Positions 36,420-47,085 of a stretch of DNA of 64,000 bases are shown here, piece by piece. The notes beneath the pieces were generated by a model, which was not told the DNA's origin, did not search any database, and worked only from the letters and a program-made list of their open reading frames with translations. The stretch comes from Acetobacteraceae bacterium B3987. Its GTDB lineage: Bacteria; Pseudomonadota; Alphaproteobacteria; Acetobacterales; Acetobacteraceae. Within the stretch, counting starts at the first letter, position 1; each line of letters starts with the position of its first letter. Position numbers and translations under genes: made by a program. The stretch is from assembly GCA_026537415.1 (NCBI GenBank), contig JAFNMF010000028.1, forward strand, positions 1 through 64,000, in the 5' to 3' direction.

Positions 36420-38321
36420 ATGGGTAAGATTATTGGTATTGACCTCGGGACAACCAACTCCTGCGTTGCAGTCCGCGAAGGTAACGAAAACAAGGTCATC
36501 GAAAACAGCGAGGGTGCCCGCACCACGCCGTCCGTTGTTGCCTTTACAGAAAGCGGTGAGCGTCTGGTCGGTCAGGCTGCCAAGCGTCAGGCCGTCACCA
36601 ACCCCGCCAACACGCTGTATGCCGTCAAGCGTCTGATTGGCCGTCGTTATGACGATCCGACCGTCGCCAAAGACCAGAAGACCGTTCCCTACGAAATCGT
36701 AAAGGGTGACAATGGTGACGCATGGGTGCGTGCCCGTGGCGAGAACTACGCTCCGTCCCAGATTTCCGCCTTCGTACTGGGCAAGATGAAGGAAACGGCT
36801 GAAGCCTATCTGGGCGAGAAGGTGACGGAAGCCGTCATCACCGTTCCGGCCTACTTCAATGACGCACAGCGTCAGGCCACCCGTGATGCTGGCCGCATCG
36901 CCGGTCTGGACGTCAAGCGCATCATCAACGAGCCGACCGCTGCTGCCCTCGCCTACGGGCTGGAAAAGGGTGATTCCGGCAACGTGGCCGTGTATGACCT
37001 TGGTGGTGGTACCTTCGACATCTCCATTCTGGAAATCTCCGATGGCGTGATCGAAGTGAAGTCCACCAATGGTGACACCTTCCTCGGTGGTGAAGACTTC
37101 GACAACAAGCTGATCGACTATCTGGCTGACGAATTCAAGCGTGAGCAGGGTCTGGATCTGCGCACCGACAAGATGGCTCTCCAGCGTCTGAAAGAAGCTG
37201 CCGAGAAGGCCAAGATCGAGCTGTCATCCGCCAAGGAAACAGAGGTCAACCTGCCCTTCATCACGGCTGACGCTTCCGGTCCGAAGCATCTGGTCGTCAA
37301 GGTGACCCGTGCGAAGCTGGAAAGCCTCGTTGATGACCTCATCAAGCGGTCTCTGGAACCCTGCCGCAAGGCCCTCAAGGATGCTGACCTGACACCGGCT
37401 GACATCAAGGAAGTCATCCTCGTTGGTGGTCAGACCCGTATGCCGAAGGTCGTGGAGAGCGTGAAGGAGTTCTTCGGCAAGGAACCCGCCCGTAACGTGA
37501 ACCCGGACGAAGTGGTCGCCATCGGTGCCGCCGTGCAGGGTGGCGTGCTTCAGGGTGACGTGAAGGACGTCCTGCTGCTGGATGTGACCCCGCTGTCCCT
37601 CGGTATCGAGACACTGGGTGGCGTCTTCACACGTTTGATCGACCGTAACACGACGATCCCGACCAAGAAGAGCCAGACCTTCTCCACAGCCGAAGACAAC
37701 CAGCCTGCCGTGACCATCAAGGTCTTCCAGGGTGAGCGCGAGATGGCTGCGGACAACAAGCTGCTCGGCAACTTCGACCTGACCGGCATTGCTCCGGCTC
37801 CCCGTGGCGTGCCTCAGATTGAAGTGACCTTCGACATCGATGCCAACGGTATCGTGAATGTCTCCGCCAAGGACAAGGCCACCGGCAAGGAGCAGAACAT
37901 CTCCATCAAGAGCGATGGTGGTCTCTCCGATGCTGACATTGATCGCATGGTCAAGGAAGCTGAGGAAAACGCCACAGCCGACAAGGCCCGCCGTGAGCTA
38001 GTTGACCTGCGCAACAACACGGAAGCCATGATCCATCAGACAGAGAAGACCCTCTCTGAAAATGGTGACAAAGTTCCGGCTGCGGACAAGACCGAAGCGG
38101 AAGATGCCATCAAGAAGGCCCGTGAAGCTCTGGAAAGCGACAATGCCGAGACCATCAAGAGTGCCAGTGAGCATCTGACACAGGTTGCCATGAAGGTCGG
38201 TCAGGCTGTCCATCAGGCCGGTGCTTCTGCCGGTGGTGAAGAGCATCAGGCTGGTGGCAAGGCCGATGAAGAGGTCGTAGACGCCGAGTTCGAAGACGTT
38301 GACGACAAGAAAAAGAAATAA
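36420..38321 (+). CDS. dnaK: Molecular chaperone DnaK (Hsp70)
   Basis: 633-aa Hsp70. The nucleotide-binding domain has [12 protein letters not shown] at residues 4-15, [13 protein letters not shown] and the VGGQTRMP segment. The substrate-binding domain follows the [16 protein letters not shown] linker. An acidic C-terminal tail ([17 protein letters not shown]) closes it. ATP-driven chaperone with DnaJ and GrpE. The start at 36420 has GAAGAGGGACAG before it. Codon use is strongly biased (GGT, CGT). grpE is not adjacent. Two terminators separate it from dnaJ. Confidence 0.98.
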   Translation: MGKIIGIDLGTTNSCVAVREGNENKVIENSEGARTTPSVVAFTESGERLVGQAAKRQAVTNPANTLYAVKRLIGRRYDDPTVAKDQKTVPYEIVKGDNGDAWVRARGENYAPSQISAFVLGKMKETAEAYLGEKVTEAVITVPAYFNDAQRQATRDAGRIAGLDVKRIINEPTAAALAYGLEKGDSGNVAVYDLGGGTFDISILEISDGVIEVKSTNGDTFLGGEDFDNKLIDYLADEFKREQGLDLRTDKMALQRLKEAAEKAKIELSSAKETEVNLPFITADASGPKHLVVKVTRAKLESLVDDLIKRSLEPCRKALKDADLTPADIKEVILVGGQTRMPKVVESVKEFFGKEPARNVNPDEVVAIGAAVQGGVLQGDVKDVLLLDVTPLSLGIETLGGVFTRLIDRNTTIPTKKSQTFSTAEDNQPAVTIKVFQGEREMAADNKLLGNFDLTGIAPAPRGVPQIEVTFDIDANGIVNVSAKDKATGKEQNISIKSDGGLSDADIDRMVKEAEENATADKARRELVDLRNNTEAMIHQTEKTLSENGDKVPAADKTEAEDAIKKAREALESDNAETIKSASEHLTQVAMKVGQAVHQAGASAGGEEHQAGGKADEEVVDAEFEDVDDKKKK

Positions 38322-38338
38322 TCGCTGAGAAGCGAAAC

Positions 38339-38370
38339 GAAGCCCGGCACCCGCAGACCGGGCTTCTTTC
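38339..38370 (+). terminator. Rho-independent terminator after dnaK (first of two)
   Basis: Perfect stem GAAGCCCGG (38339-38347) / CCGGGCTTC (38358-38366), 10-base loop, then TTTC. It is 18 bases after the dnaK stop. Confidence 0.8.
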
Positions 38371-38379
38371 CTGCGGTTG

Positions 38380-38420
38380 GCGTCTGTTTCCCTCTCACTG
38401 CGGGGAACAGACGCTTTTTT
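38380..38420 (+). terminator. Strong Rho-independent terminator between dnaK and dnaJ
   Basis: 13-bp stem GCGTCTGTTTCCC (38380-38392) / GGGGAACAGACGC (38402-38414) with one G-T wobble, a 9-base loop, then TTTTTT. It is stronger than the first hairpin and stands 90 bases before dnaJ. Confidence 0.88.
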
Positions 38421-38498
38421 ACATTGAGGGCCCCTGCGCCTGTCCCACTGGCAGAGGCACCCCGCACGCCTTGTCCGGGTGTCCGCTCTCTTGCGTGA

Positions 38499-39650
<1,152 letters not shown>

Positions 39651-39662
39651 AGGACATCGGAG

Positions 39663-40415
39663 ATGAGCAGCACCTCTCCCCGCATCGGGATTGCGGGCAT
39701 TACGGGCCGCCTCGGCCATCTCTGCGCCGAGGAAGCAGGCTCCCTTCTAGTCGGGGGCCTGTCCCGCACGGCAGACCCGGCCCGCAACATCGTCACAGAT
39801 GCAGCCGAGCTAGCCGATAAATGTGATGTCATTATTGATGTCAGCCATGCCAACCTTGTTCCTGCCCATGCCCATGCCTTTGCCAAAGCAGGCTGTGCAT
39901 GGGTTCTAGGCACCACAGGGCTGGACAACACTGCCCAGCAAGCCGTGCAAGAAGCCGCCAACCAGATCGCCGTGCTACAGGCGGCCAATTTCTCCCCGGC
40001 CCTGACAATGCTGCTCTCTCTGGCCCGTCAGCTTGGGGCGGCCCTGCCGGATTATGATGCCGAAATTCTGGAGGTCCATCACCGCCAGAAGCTGGATGCG
40101 CCTTCCGGTACCGCTCTGGCCATTGGTCGGGCCGTTGCTGCTGGACGAGACGATGAGTTCGAAGCTGTCAAACGGCTGGATCAGAATGGCAAACGTCCTG
40201 ATAGAGCCATCGGCTTTGCCTCCCTGCGGGGCGGGCAGGTCGTGGGTGAACATGACCTGCGCTTCTTCGCCGCCGATGAGGAAATCTCCCTCTCCCATCG
40301 GGCACTAGACCGCCGAGTCTTCGCCCGTGGGGCACTGAAGGCCGCTTTGTGGCTGGCCAATGCTCGCCGCACACCCGGCCTTTACGGGATGCAGGACGTA
40401 CTAAACACACCCTGA
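39663..40415 (+). CDS. dapB: 4-hydroxy-tetrahydrodipicolinate reductase
   Basis: 250-aa DapB: NAD(P)H-dependent step in lysine and meso-diaminopimelate synthesis. The N-terminal Rossmann motif is RIGIAGITGRLG. The catalytic region EVHHRQKLDAPSGTAL (with the histidine pair and Lys) is intact, and GRAVAAGR and the C-terminal GALKAALWLANARRTPGLYGMQDVL are typical. The 12-base gap to dnaJ suggests a dnaJ-dapB operon. Confidence 0.95.
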   Translation: MSSTSPRIGIAGITGRLGHLCAEEAGSLLVGGLSRTADPARNIVTDAAELADKCDVIIDVSHANLVPAHAHAFAKAGCAWVLGTTGLDNTAQQAVQEAANQIAVLQAANFSPALTMLLSLARQLGAALPDYDAEILEVHHRQKLDAPSGTALAIGRAVAAGRDDEFEAVKRLDQNGKRPDRAIGFASLRGGQVVGEHDLRFFAADEEISLSHRALDRRVFARGALKAALWLANARRTPGLYGMQDVLNTP

Positions 40416-40427
40416 GCCACTCTACGA

Positions 40428-40463
40428 ATAGGCGGGAGCAACCAATATCATGCTCTCGCCTAT
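40428..40463 (+). terminator. Hairpin after dapB at the edge of the restriction island
   Basis: ATAGGCGGGAGCA (40428-40440) pairs with TGCTCTCGCCTAT (40451-40463), 13 bp with one G-T wobble and a 10-base loop. It lacks a T run, so termination may be Rho-independent only weakly. It marks the right end of ordinary-GC sequence. Confidence 0.6.
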
Positions 40464-40481
40464 CGATAAGACAAAATGTAG

Positions 40482-41195
40482 TCAATTTCCTCTTAAATGG
40501 AATTTCTCTTTTCCATAGCGAGAGAAGTAGTAATAAATACTTTTCTCGGCGATGCTATACATCCTCTCTGCCATTTCACTTTCACTCCATTCTTCAACTC
40601 TGAAGTAGAAAGTCCCTCTGTCGAACTCTCCTCGTGTACCCTGATTATATAAATGCTCATGATTTAACTTACCGAATTGGGCAATCGTAACGACCCTATC
40701 CAGAATACTAGACTGCTCATCAAAGTCACAGCCATCACCAAAACAGACAAACGGAAAAATTGCCTCCATCTTCATGGCTGTTCTAAAACCAATGACGTTC
40801 TTACCCAAACGCTCTATGGCATTTCCCTTAGCCTGTTTGCTCTTTCCTTCAGCCAGACGAAGATCATTTGTCCCCTGATTCTTCTTCTCCGAAATCAGAA
40901 TCGGGTACAGGCTGCCATCGTTCGACTTTAACGATAGAATCCCTCCGTCAGGCCGCATTGATGACGTACCAAAGTAGCAACCAAAATCTATACCAGGAAA
41001 TAAAGATGCAAGGTTTTCTACTATAGATTTCAATTTCCATTCAGAAACATGATCAAGCTCAATAAAAGGAAACTGCTCTCCCAATTTCTCAACGACATCA
41101 AGCACAGCTGTCATTAAAGACTTTTCCTGTATCTTAGACCTCGCATTAAGTATTGTTCCTAAATGCTGAACCCGAAGCTCATTCTTTTTAGGCAT
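40482..41195 (-). CDS. EcoRI-family type II restriction endonuclease
   Basis: 237-aa endonuclease related to EcoRI/RsrI. The PD-(D/E)XK site is Asp83 (MRPDGGI), Glu103 and Lys105 (SEKK), aligning with EcoRI Asp91, Glu111 and Lys113. It is followed by GTND and the recognition helix motif GNAIER at 124-129 (EcoRI GNAIER, residues 140-145). EcoRI uses this motif to read GAATTC, so a GAATTC or related AATT-core target is a fair prediction, not a proof. It is shorter than EcoRI (277 aa). The whole gene is AT-rich versus its neighbours. It starts 3 bases after the methyltransferase stop, with AAAGGTAAGG as ribosome site, so the methylase is made first. Confidence 0.88.
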   Translation of the reverse strand: MPKKNELRVQHLGTILNARSKIQEKSLMTAVLDVVEKLGEQFPFIELDHVSEWKLKSIVENLASLFPGIDFGCYFGTSSMRPDGGILSLKSNDGSLYPILISEKKNQGTNDLRLAEGKSKQAKGNAIERLGKNVIGFRTAMKMEAIFPFVCFGDGCDFDEQSSILDRVVTIAQFGKLNHEHLYNQGTRGEFDRGTFYFRVEEWSESEMAERMYSIAEKSIYYYFSRYGKEKFHLRGN

Positions 41196-41198
41196 GCC

Positions 41199-42326
41199 TT
41201 ACCTTTTATCAACTAGATACAAATTCTCCGTTACATATATCTCTCTATCAGAAAGATTACGACATCCTCGAAATGTATTATACTGTCTATCCATGACACT
41301 CACCTCGCCCAATGAAGACAGCTCCGACATGAAACGGTCCTGTTTTATGAACCCTTCCGAATTGTAGGAAATCAGCACAAAATTAGCCTTCACCTGTTCA
41401 ATGGCATCAAACAGACTCTTTTCTGCAGAGCGTTCCTTATTATAGAGGGAACGATTCCATGATTTCGGTATACCGGACACTCTGCTGATATCATGCGGCT
41501 CTTTGTAATCACAAAGAAGATTCAGCATGAAATAGTTCGACCCATAAGGATGCTGATTATACGGCGGGTCGAAATAAGCAATATCTACCTTCTCCAACCC
41601 ATTCACGATATCATTTGCATCTGATTTATAAATAAATGAGTCACAATTAAAATTACTAAAAACCGGTTCAATCACTTCGATATTACGCATAATCCGGGAA
41701 AGGGCATTGCGTGAATCACCACCGAACTGACCTACCCCGGCCCGATTCTTATAAAATCCCTTAAAAACACCAGATGTATTTGTATGCACCGAAGCCTGAG
41801 CAATGACAGGCGCAAGAAGGTACGGCCTCAAATGGTCCGGCGTCTGGGTAAGTGCCCTACAGAAACTATCCAGAAATATGGCATTTCGTCTCGTATAGAA
41901 AACCCGCTCCCCATGTCTGATATTGTCGTCATCCTGAGGGGCATAGAGAGCGGCAATGAACCCCGGAGAAAAGGAGTCTTCAATGGCCATTCTGACTCTC
42001 TTTATTTCGTGCTTCAACTCACGAAAATCGATATCCGCCCTATTTGTTTGGTAACAACTATTCGTTACGAAACTATAGTCTTCAAGATCATTACAATGAA
42101 TAGAACGGGCATGGCGTCTAGCCATGCGGGCCACAACGCCCGTGCCGGAAAACAGGTCCAGAAAATCGATGCGTTCTTTCCCCAGCCTAGCTTTCACATC
42201 AATAATGGCTGTCTCAATAAACCCCAGAAGAGCCCTCTTATTTCCCAGATATGTAATCAGCTGAGTTTTCAGAAACTCCGTCTCTTCCTGAAAAAGACTT
42301 CCTTGCTCTCCCATATGTTCAGCCAT
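41199..42326 (-). CDS. D12/Dam-class DNA adenine N6-methyltransferase
   Basis: 375-aa N6-adenine methyltransferase of the alpha (D12) class. Motif X is YLGNKRALLGFI at 26-37, motif I is FLDLFSGTGVVAR at 55-67, and motif IV is DPPY at 253-256 (FDPPYNQHPYGSNYF). The variable target-recognition region lies between them. It should protect the host against the adjacent endonuclease. M.EcoRI and M.RsrI, the classic partners of EcoRI and RsrI, are of other classes, so this pairing is unusual. Low G+C throughout. A GGAGG lies about 12 bases before ATG 42326; ATG 42314 is also possible. Confidence 0.9.
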   Translation of the reverse strand: MAEHMGEQGSLFQEETEFLKTQLITYLGNKRALLGFIETAIIDVKARLGKERIDFLDLFSGTGVVARMARRHARSIHCNDLEDYSFVTNSCYQTNRADIDFRELKHEIKRVRMAIEDSFSPGFIAALYAPQDDDNIRHGERVFYTRRNAIFLDSFCRALTQTPDHLRPYLLAPVIAQASVHTNTSGVFKGFYKNRAGVGQFGGDSRNALSRIMRNIEVIEPVFSNFNCDSFIYKSDANDIVNGLEKVDIAYFDPPYNQHPYGSNYFMLNLLCDYKEPHDISRVSGIPKSWNRSLYNKERSAEKSLFDAIEQVKANFVLISYNSEGFIKQDRFMSELSSLGEVSVMDRQYNTFRGCRNLSDREIYVTENLYLVDKR

Positions 42327-42395
42327 CTAAAAACACACCCTCCATATCCATAGCCCTCCCCCATACAACACATTCCAGCTGATGCTAACTCTCGA

Positions 42396-42473
42396 TATTT
42401 TCAGCCATTCGATGCCTCTACCATCCCCAACCATCAGGCAGCTTTCTCTTGACCTCGAGGGTATTTTCAGCCA
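42396..42473 (+). repeat. Direct repeat in the metK upstream region
   Basis: The 12-base word TATTTTCAGCCA occurs at 42396-42407 and again at 42462-42473, 66 bases apart. Each is followed after 2 bases by CGAT or GCGAT. It lies in the 236-base spacer between the divergent methyltransferase and metK and could be a repeated regulatory site or an RNA feature. I found no recognised SAM-riboswitch pattern here. Confidence 0.35.
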
Positions 42474-42562
42474 AGCGATAAGACTCTCAATGCCTGTCAC
42501 TTGTGCCTTTCGAGGGGCAGGGGCAGCCTCTTTTCACCACTCATTCCCTGCGAGGTCCCTGA

Positions 42563-43747
42563 GTGCGCAATCACGGCGATTTTCTCTTTACGTCTGAATC
42601 CGTTTCCGAAGGTCATCCCGACAAGGTGGCAGACCGTATCTCCGATACAGTTCTTGATGCCTATCTTGAAGCCGACCCAGAAGCCCGTGTAGCCTGTGAA
42701 ACGCTGGTTACCACCAATCGGGTCATTCTTGCTGGTGAGGTCCGTGGCCCCAAGGCCGTGGAAGACACCCTGATTGACCGTGCCCGACAGGCCATCAAAG
42801 ATATTGGCTACGATCAGGAAGGCTTCTCCTGGAAGAAGGCTGAGATCACCTCCTTCCTCCACGCCCAATCTGCTGACATTGCTGTCGGTGTGGACAGTGC
42901 TGGCGACAAGGATGAAGGCGCAGGCGATCAGGGTATCATGTTCGGGTTCGCTACACGTGAAACAGACGAGCTGATGCCTGCCCCTCTCTTCTACGCCCAG
43001 AGCATTTTGGAGCGCATCCGTGACTACCGCAAGCAGGATGATGCCCGTGGCGTTGGGCTGCTGCCAGATGCAAAGAGTCAGGTCACATTGCGCTATGTGG
43101 ATGGTAAGCCCATCGGAGCCACCTCCATCGTTGTCTCCACTCAGCATGTCGAGGGTATGCGGCAGAACACCATCCGTGAGATGGTCCGTGAGACCGTCCG
43201 TGAAGTCCTGCCAGAAGGCTGGATGTGCCCTGAGCATGAATTCTACGTCAACCCGACCGGTAACTTCGTCATTGGTGGGCCGGATGGTGACGCCGGTCTG
43301 ACAGGCCGCAAGATTATCGTGGACACTTACGGCGGTGCCGCTCCTCATGGTGGTGGTGCCTTCTCCGGTAAAGACCCGACCAAGGTGGACCGTTCCGCTG
43401 CCTATGCAGCCCGCTACCTCGCCAAGAACGTGGTCGCTGCTGGTCTGGCAGACCGCTGCACCATCCAGCTCAGCTACGCCATCGGTGTGTCCCGTCCGCT
43501 GTCCGTCTATGTCGATCTGGATGGCTCCGGTAAGGATGTGGATGAGGTCCGTCTCGGCTCCCTGCTGAACGAGATGGTTGACCTCTCCCCTCGCGGCATC
43601 CGTGAACGCCTGCGCCTGAACCGCCCGATCTACACCAAGACGTCCGCTTACGGACATTTTGGCCGTGTTCCGGACCCGGCTCTGGACAACTTCACATGGG
43701 AGAACACCGACCTGGCCGAGCAGCTCAAGAGTGCGCTCAACCGCTAA
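42563..43747 (+). CDS. metK: S-adenosylmethionine synthetase
   Basis: 394-aa MetK: methionine + ATP to SAM. The N-terminus [20 protein letters not shown] is typical, with the active-site GHPDK and [12 protein letters not shown], and [34 protein letters not shown] (phosphate-binding and catalytic regions). The start is GTG at 42563, with GAGG 7 bases upstream. Strong codon bias (GGT, CGT) marks it as highly expressed. A terminator follows. Confidence 0.97.
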   Translation: MRNHGDFLFTSESVSEGHPDKVADRISDTVLDAYLEADPEARVACETLVTTNRVILAGEVRGPKAVEDTLIDRARQAIKDIGYDQEGFSWKKAEITSFLHAQSADIAVGVDSAGDKDEGAGDQGIMFGFATRETDELMPAPLFYAQSILERIRDYRKQDDARGVGLLPDAKSQVTLRYVDGKPIGATSIVVSTQHVEGMRQNTIREMVRETVREVLPEGWMCPEHEFYVNPTGNFVIGGPDGDAGLTGRKIIVDTYGGAAPHGGGAFSGKDPTKVDRSAAYAARYLAKNVVAAGLADRCTIQLSYAIGVSRPLSVYVDLDGSGKDVDEVRLGSLLNEMVDLSPRGIRERLRLNRPIYTKTSAYGHFGRVPDPALDNFTWENTDLAEQLKSALNR

Positions 43748-43789
43748 GTCCCTCCCCGTGGAGGGGGTTTCTGACCCCCTCCCGCCTGT

Positions 43790-43837
43790 AAGCCCCTTCC
43801 CTGCCCGCATGACCATGCGCCAAGGGCGGGGCTTTTT
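43790..43837 (+). terminator. Rho-independent terminator after metK
   Basis: AAGCCCC (43790-43796) pairs with GGGGCTT (43828-43834), with further pairing CCCT/AGGG and GCAT/ATGC inside the loop, then TTTTT. Only 27 bases separate it from the trmB start. Confidence 0.78.
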
Positions 43838-43863
43838 GCCATTTTCAGACTGCGTATCGACCA

Positions 43864-44559
43864 TTGCCTGACGACATCAAACCCCAGCCCGAACGTCTCT
43901 ACGGCCGCCAGCGTGGCCATCCTCTGCGCCCCCGCCAGCAACGCCTTTTAGATGAAGCCTTGCCCCGTGTGCATTTCCGTAACATCGCTGAGCCACTAAA
44001 AGGCTTCGGCAAGCCCGTTTCCAAACTCTTTCTGGAAATCGGCTTCGGCGGTGGCGAACATGCTTTCGATCAGGCCGCCCGAAACCCCGATACCGGCTAT
44101 ATCGCCTCGGAGGTGTTCGATAACGGCATCTGCTCCCTCCTCTCCCGCATCATTCCGGAAGGTGAGGAAGCCACTGCCCTCGGCCCGGATAATCTGCGCC
44201 TCTGGGCAGAAGATGGCCGCCAGCTACTGAAGGGCCTGCCTGACGGCTGTCTGGATCGAGCCTATCTCATGTTCCCGGACCCGTGGCCGAAAGCCCGCCA
44301 TGCCAAGCGGCGTTTCATCCATCCTGAAAACATCCAGCAGATGGCCCGCCTCCTGAAACCCGGTGCCCATTGGCGTGTTGCCAGTGACCATCCCGTCTAT
44401 CAAGAATGGGTCACAGAAGTGATGGGCCAGCAGGACCTTTTCGAAGCTCCCGCCCCCGCACTGGAACGGCCCGAAGGCTGGTCCCCCACCCGTTACGAGG
44501 CCAAGGCTTTCCGTGAAGGGCGGCAGCCTTTTTACTGGACCTTCACACGAAAAGGGTGA
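43864..44559 (+). CDS. trmB: tRNA (guanine-N7-)-methyltransferase
   Basis: 231-aa TrmB: SAM-dependent m7G46 methylation of tRNA. SAM-binding LFLEIGFGGGEHAFDQA near residue 57, then the family motif LMFPDPWPKARHAKRRFI and the catalytic-region TRYEAKAFREGR near the end. The start appears to be TTG at 43864, with no upstream ATG in frame and no clear ribosome site, so the exact N-terminus is uncertain. Confidence 0.93.
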   Translation: MPDDIKPQPERLYGRQRGHPLRPRQQRLLDEALPRVHFRNIAEPLKGFGKPVSKLFLEIGFGGGEHAFDQAARNPDTGYIASEVFDNGICSLLSRIIPEGEEATALGPDNLRLWAEDGRQLLKGLPDGCLDRAYLMFPDPWPKARHAKRRFIHPENIQQMARLLKPGAHWRVASDHPVYQEWVTEVMGQQDLFEAPAPALERPEGWSPTRYEAKAFREGRQPFYWTFTRKG

Positions 44560-44616
44560 GATACCTCACCCCCGTACACCCCTTCATGTTTCAGGCAACC
44601 CGCAGGAGAGTACCCC

Positions 44617-46266
44617 ATGACACAGCCACAGAGCGATAATGCCGCCATCGAACGGGAAGAAATGGCCTTTGATGTCGTCATCGTGGGTGGAGGACCTGCG
44701 GGACTGACCGCCGCCATCCGGCTGCGCCAGAAAAACCCGGAACTCTCCGTCTGCCTGCTGGAGAAGGGAAGTGAAGTCGGTGCCCATATCGTTTCCGGTG
44801 CGGTGCTGGAACCCACAACACTGGCTGAGCTTTTCCCGGACTGGAAAGAACGGGGGGCCCCGCTAGATACCCCCGTCAGCAGCGAGAAACTGCTCTTCCT
44901 GACCGAAAAAGCCGCTCTTCCCGTCCCTGCTCTCCATCTCCTCATGCCGCAGATGGACAACCGGGGGAATTATGTCATTTCCCTTGGAGCCTTCTGCCGT
45001 TGGCTGGGCGAACAAGCCGAGGCTCTGGGTGTGGAAATTTATCCCGGTTTTGCCGGGGCTGACCTCTTTATTGAGGACGGTAAGGTCTGCGGCGTCATCA
45101 CCGGGGACATGGGCGTTGGCCGTAACGGAGAAGAAAAACCGGACTACATGCCGGGCATGATTCTGCGGGCCAAACAAACCATTCTTGCCGAAGGCGCACG
45201 AGGCTCCCTCAGCAAGAAGGCCATGGCAGCTTACGACCTCCGCAAAAATGCCGACCCGCAGACCTTCGGCCTCGGCATTAAAGAAGTCTGGGAAATCCCG
45301 GCAGAGAAGCACCGTCCTGGTTTCGTGCAGCACAGCTTCGGCTGGCCGCTGGATACGCACACTTATGGCGGGGCCTTCCTCTACCATTTCGGTAAGAATC
45401 TCGTGTCATACGGCTTCATCACCGCTCTGGATTACCGCAATCCGTGGCTGTCCCCTTTCGAGGAAATGCAGCGCACCAAGCAGCATCCGGCCTTCCGGGA
45501 GCATTTTGAGGGCGGACGGCGCATTATTTATGGGGCACGGGCTATCTCTGAGGGCGGCGTGCAATCCCTGCCTCACCCGGTCTTCCCCGGTGGGGTGCTG
45601 ACAGGCGACTGCGCCGGCTTCCTCAACATGCCCAAAATCAAGGGCATCCATACCTCCATGAAGTCCGGCATCATCGCTGCCGAAGCCGTGATGGAAGCCA
45701 TCCAGAATGAGCAGAATGAAGCCGCCTCCTACATGGAACGTCTCAAAAGCTCATGGCTCTGGAAGGAACTGCATGCCGCCCGCAACATCCGTCCGGCTTT
45801 CTCCCACTGGGGAATGCTGGGCGGTGCCCTCTATAGCGGTATCGACAGCATGATCTTCCGTGGTCAGGCCCCGTGGACCCTGCGGCATCGCCATGCTGAC
45901 AACGATACCCTCATCCCTGCTGAAAAAGCCCCGAAAATCAGCTACCCCAAAGCTGATGGCAAGCTGACATTCAACCGTGCCGAGTCTGTCTTCCTCAGCA
46001 ATCTCAGCCATGATGAAGACCAGCCCGTGCATCTGAAAGTGCAGGACATGGCCACGTGGAAAGCCACCAATCTCGCCCGCTTTGCCGCACCAGAAAGCCG
46101 TTACTGTCCTGCTGGTGTCTATGAGGCCAGCGAAGCGGATGAGTTGGTCATCAATGCGCAAAACTGCGTGCATTGCAAAAGCTGCGACATCAAGGACCCG
46201 GAACAGAACATCAACTGGTGTACACCAGAGGGCAGCAGTGGGCCTAACTATCCTTCCGGGATGTGA
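44617..46266 (+). CDS. etfD: Electron transfer flavoprotein-ubiquinone oxidoreductase
   Basis: 549-aa ETF-QO. FAD-binding VVIVGGGPAGLTAAIRL at about residues 22-38. The membrane-associating ubiquinone-binding region lies centrally. The C-terminal ferredoxin-like domain has the [4Fe-4S] cysteines (YCPAGVYE, then CVHCKSCDIKDPEQNINW). It passes electrons from reduced ETF into ubiquinone in the inner membrane. It lies upstream of etfB and etfA on the same strand, with a 69-base gap. Product ubiquinol would feed the bc1 complex encoded at 12.2-14.8 kb. Confidence 0.96.
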   Translation: MTQPQSDNAAIEREEMAFDVVIVGGGPAGLTAAIRLRQKNPELSVCLLEKGSEVGAHIVSGAVLEPTTLAELFPDWKERGAPLDTPVSSEKLLFLTEKAALPVPALHLLMPQMDNRGNYVISLGAFCRWLGEQAEALGVEIYPGFAGADLFIEDGKVCGVITGDMGVGRNGEEKPDYMPGMILRAKQTILAEGARGSLSKKAMAAYDLRKNADPQTFGLGIKEVWEIPAEKHRPGFVQHSFGWPLDTHTYGGAFLYHFGKNLVSYGFITALDYRNPWLSPFEEMQRTKQHPAFREHFEGGRRIIYGARAISEGGVQSLPHPVFPGGVLTGDCAGFLNMPKIKGIHTSMKSGIIAAEAVMEAIQNEQNEAASYMERLKSSWLWKELHAARNIRPAFSHWGMLGGALYSGIDSMIFRGQAPWTLRHRHADNDTLIPAEKAPKISYPKADGKLTFNRAESVFLSNLSHDEDQPVHLKVQDMATWKATNLARFAAPESRYCPAGVYEASEADELVINAQNCVHCKSCDIKDPEQNINWCTPEGSSGPNYPSGM

Positions 46267-46335
46267 CTTTTGAAAGAAAAGCGGATAGTCTGACTACAGT
46301 TTTACGTTGAGCCGCGACAGCAACAAAGGATGACC

Positions 46336-47085
46336 ATGAAGGTTCTTGTCCCCGTCAAACGGGTTGTTGATTACAACATCAAGCCGCGTGTCGCGGCTGA
46401 TGGTAGTGGTGTCGAAACGCAGGGCGTGAAAATGTCCATGAATCCGTTCGACGAAATTGCGCTGGAAGAGGCTCTGCGCCTTCGTGAGAAGGGTCAGGCT
46501 GACGAGGTGATTGCTGTCTCCATCGGTCCGCAGGTGGCTCAGGATGTTCTGCGTACGGCCATGGCCATGGGGGCAGATCGGGCCATCCTCGTCCAGACGG
46601 ATGCCGAGATTGAACCTCGTGTCGTCTCCAGCCTTCTCAAAGCTATTGTGGAGAAAGAACAGCCGGGTCTTGTCTCTATGGGCAAACAGGCCATTGATGA
46701 TGACATGAACGCCACCGGCCAGATGCTGGCGGCCCGTCTGGGCTGGCCACAGGGAACCTTCGCCAGCAAGGTGGAGATTGCGGACGGTAAGGTCAGTGTC
46801 GCCCGTGAGGTCGATGGTGGGACGGAAACTGTTTCCCTCACACTCCCGGCTGTCATCACGGCAGACCTGCGCCTCAATGAGCCACGCTACGCTTCCCTGC
46901 CCAACATCATGAAGGCCCGCAAGAAACCGCTGGAAACGATTGCAGCCGATTCCCTCGGTGTGGACCTGACACCGCATCTAAAAATCGTCAGCGTGGCTGA
47001 ACCGCCAGAACGTAAAGCCGGTGTCATTGTGGAAACAGTGGAAGAGCTGGTCAAAAAGCTCAAGACAGAAGCGAAGGTGATCTGA
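46336..47085 (+). CDS. etfB: Electron transfer flavoprotein subunit beta
   Basis: 249-aa Etf[15 protein letters not shown]-terminus and the AMP-binding/ETF signature [21 protein letters not shown] are typical. Together with EtfA it forms the heterodimer that accepts electrons from acyl-CoA and other dehydrogenases. ATG 46336 has AAAGGA 5 bases upstream; ATG 46330 overlaps that site and is less likely. Its stop overlaps the etfA ATG by 1 base (TGATG). Strong codon bias. Confidence 0.96.
   Translation: MKVLVPVKRVVDYNIKPRVAADGSGVETQGVKMSMNPFDEIALEEALRLREKGQADEVIAVSIGPQVAQDVLRTAMAMGADRAILVQTDAEIEPRVVSSLLKAIVEKEQPGLVSMGKQAIDDDMNATGQMLAARLGWPQGTFASKVEIADGKVSVAREVDGGTETVSLTLPAVITADLRLNEPRYASLPNIMKARKKPLETIAADSLGVDLTPHLKIVSVAEPPERKAGVIVETVEELVKKLKTEAKVI

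Noticed and set aside
42327-42562. SAM riboswitch upstream of metK
   Set aside because: No SAM-II, SAM-V or SAM/SAH core could be aligned by eye; only a 12-base repeat was seen.
42497-43864. 455-aa open frame on the minus strand opposite metK
   Set aside because: Antisense mirror of the strongly biased metK sequence; composition (many Thr, Asp, Gly) is typical of shadow frames.
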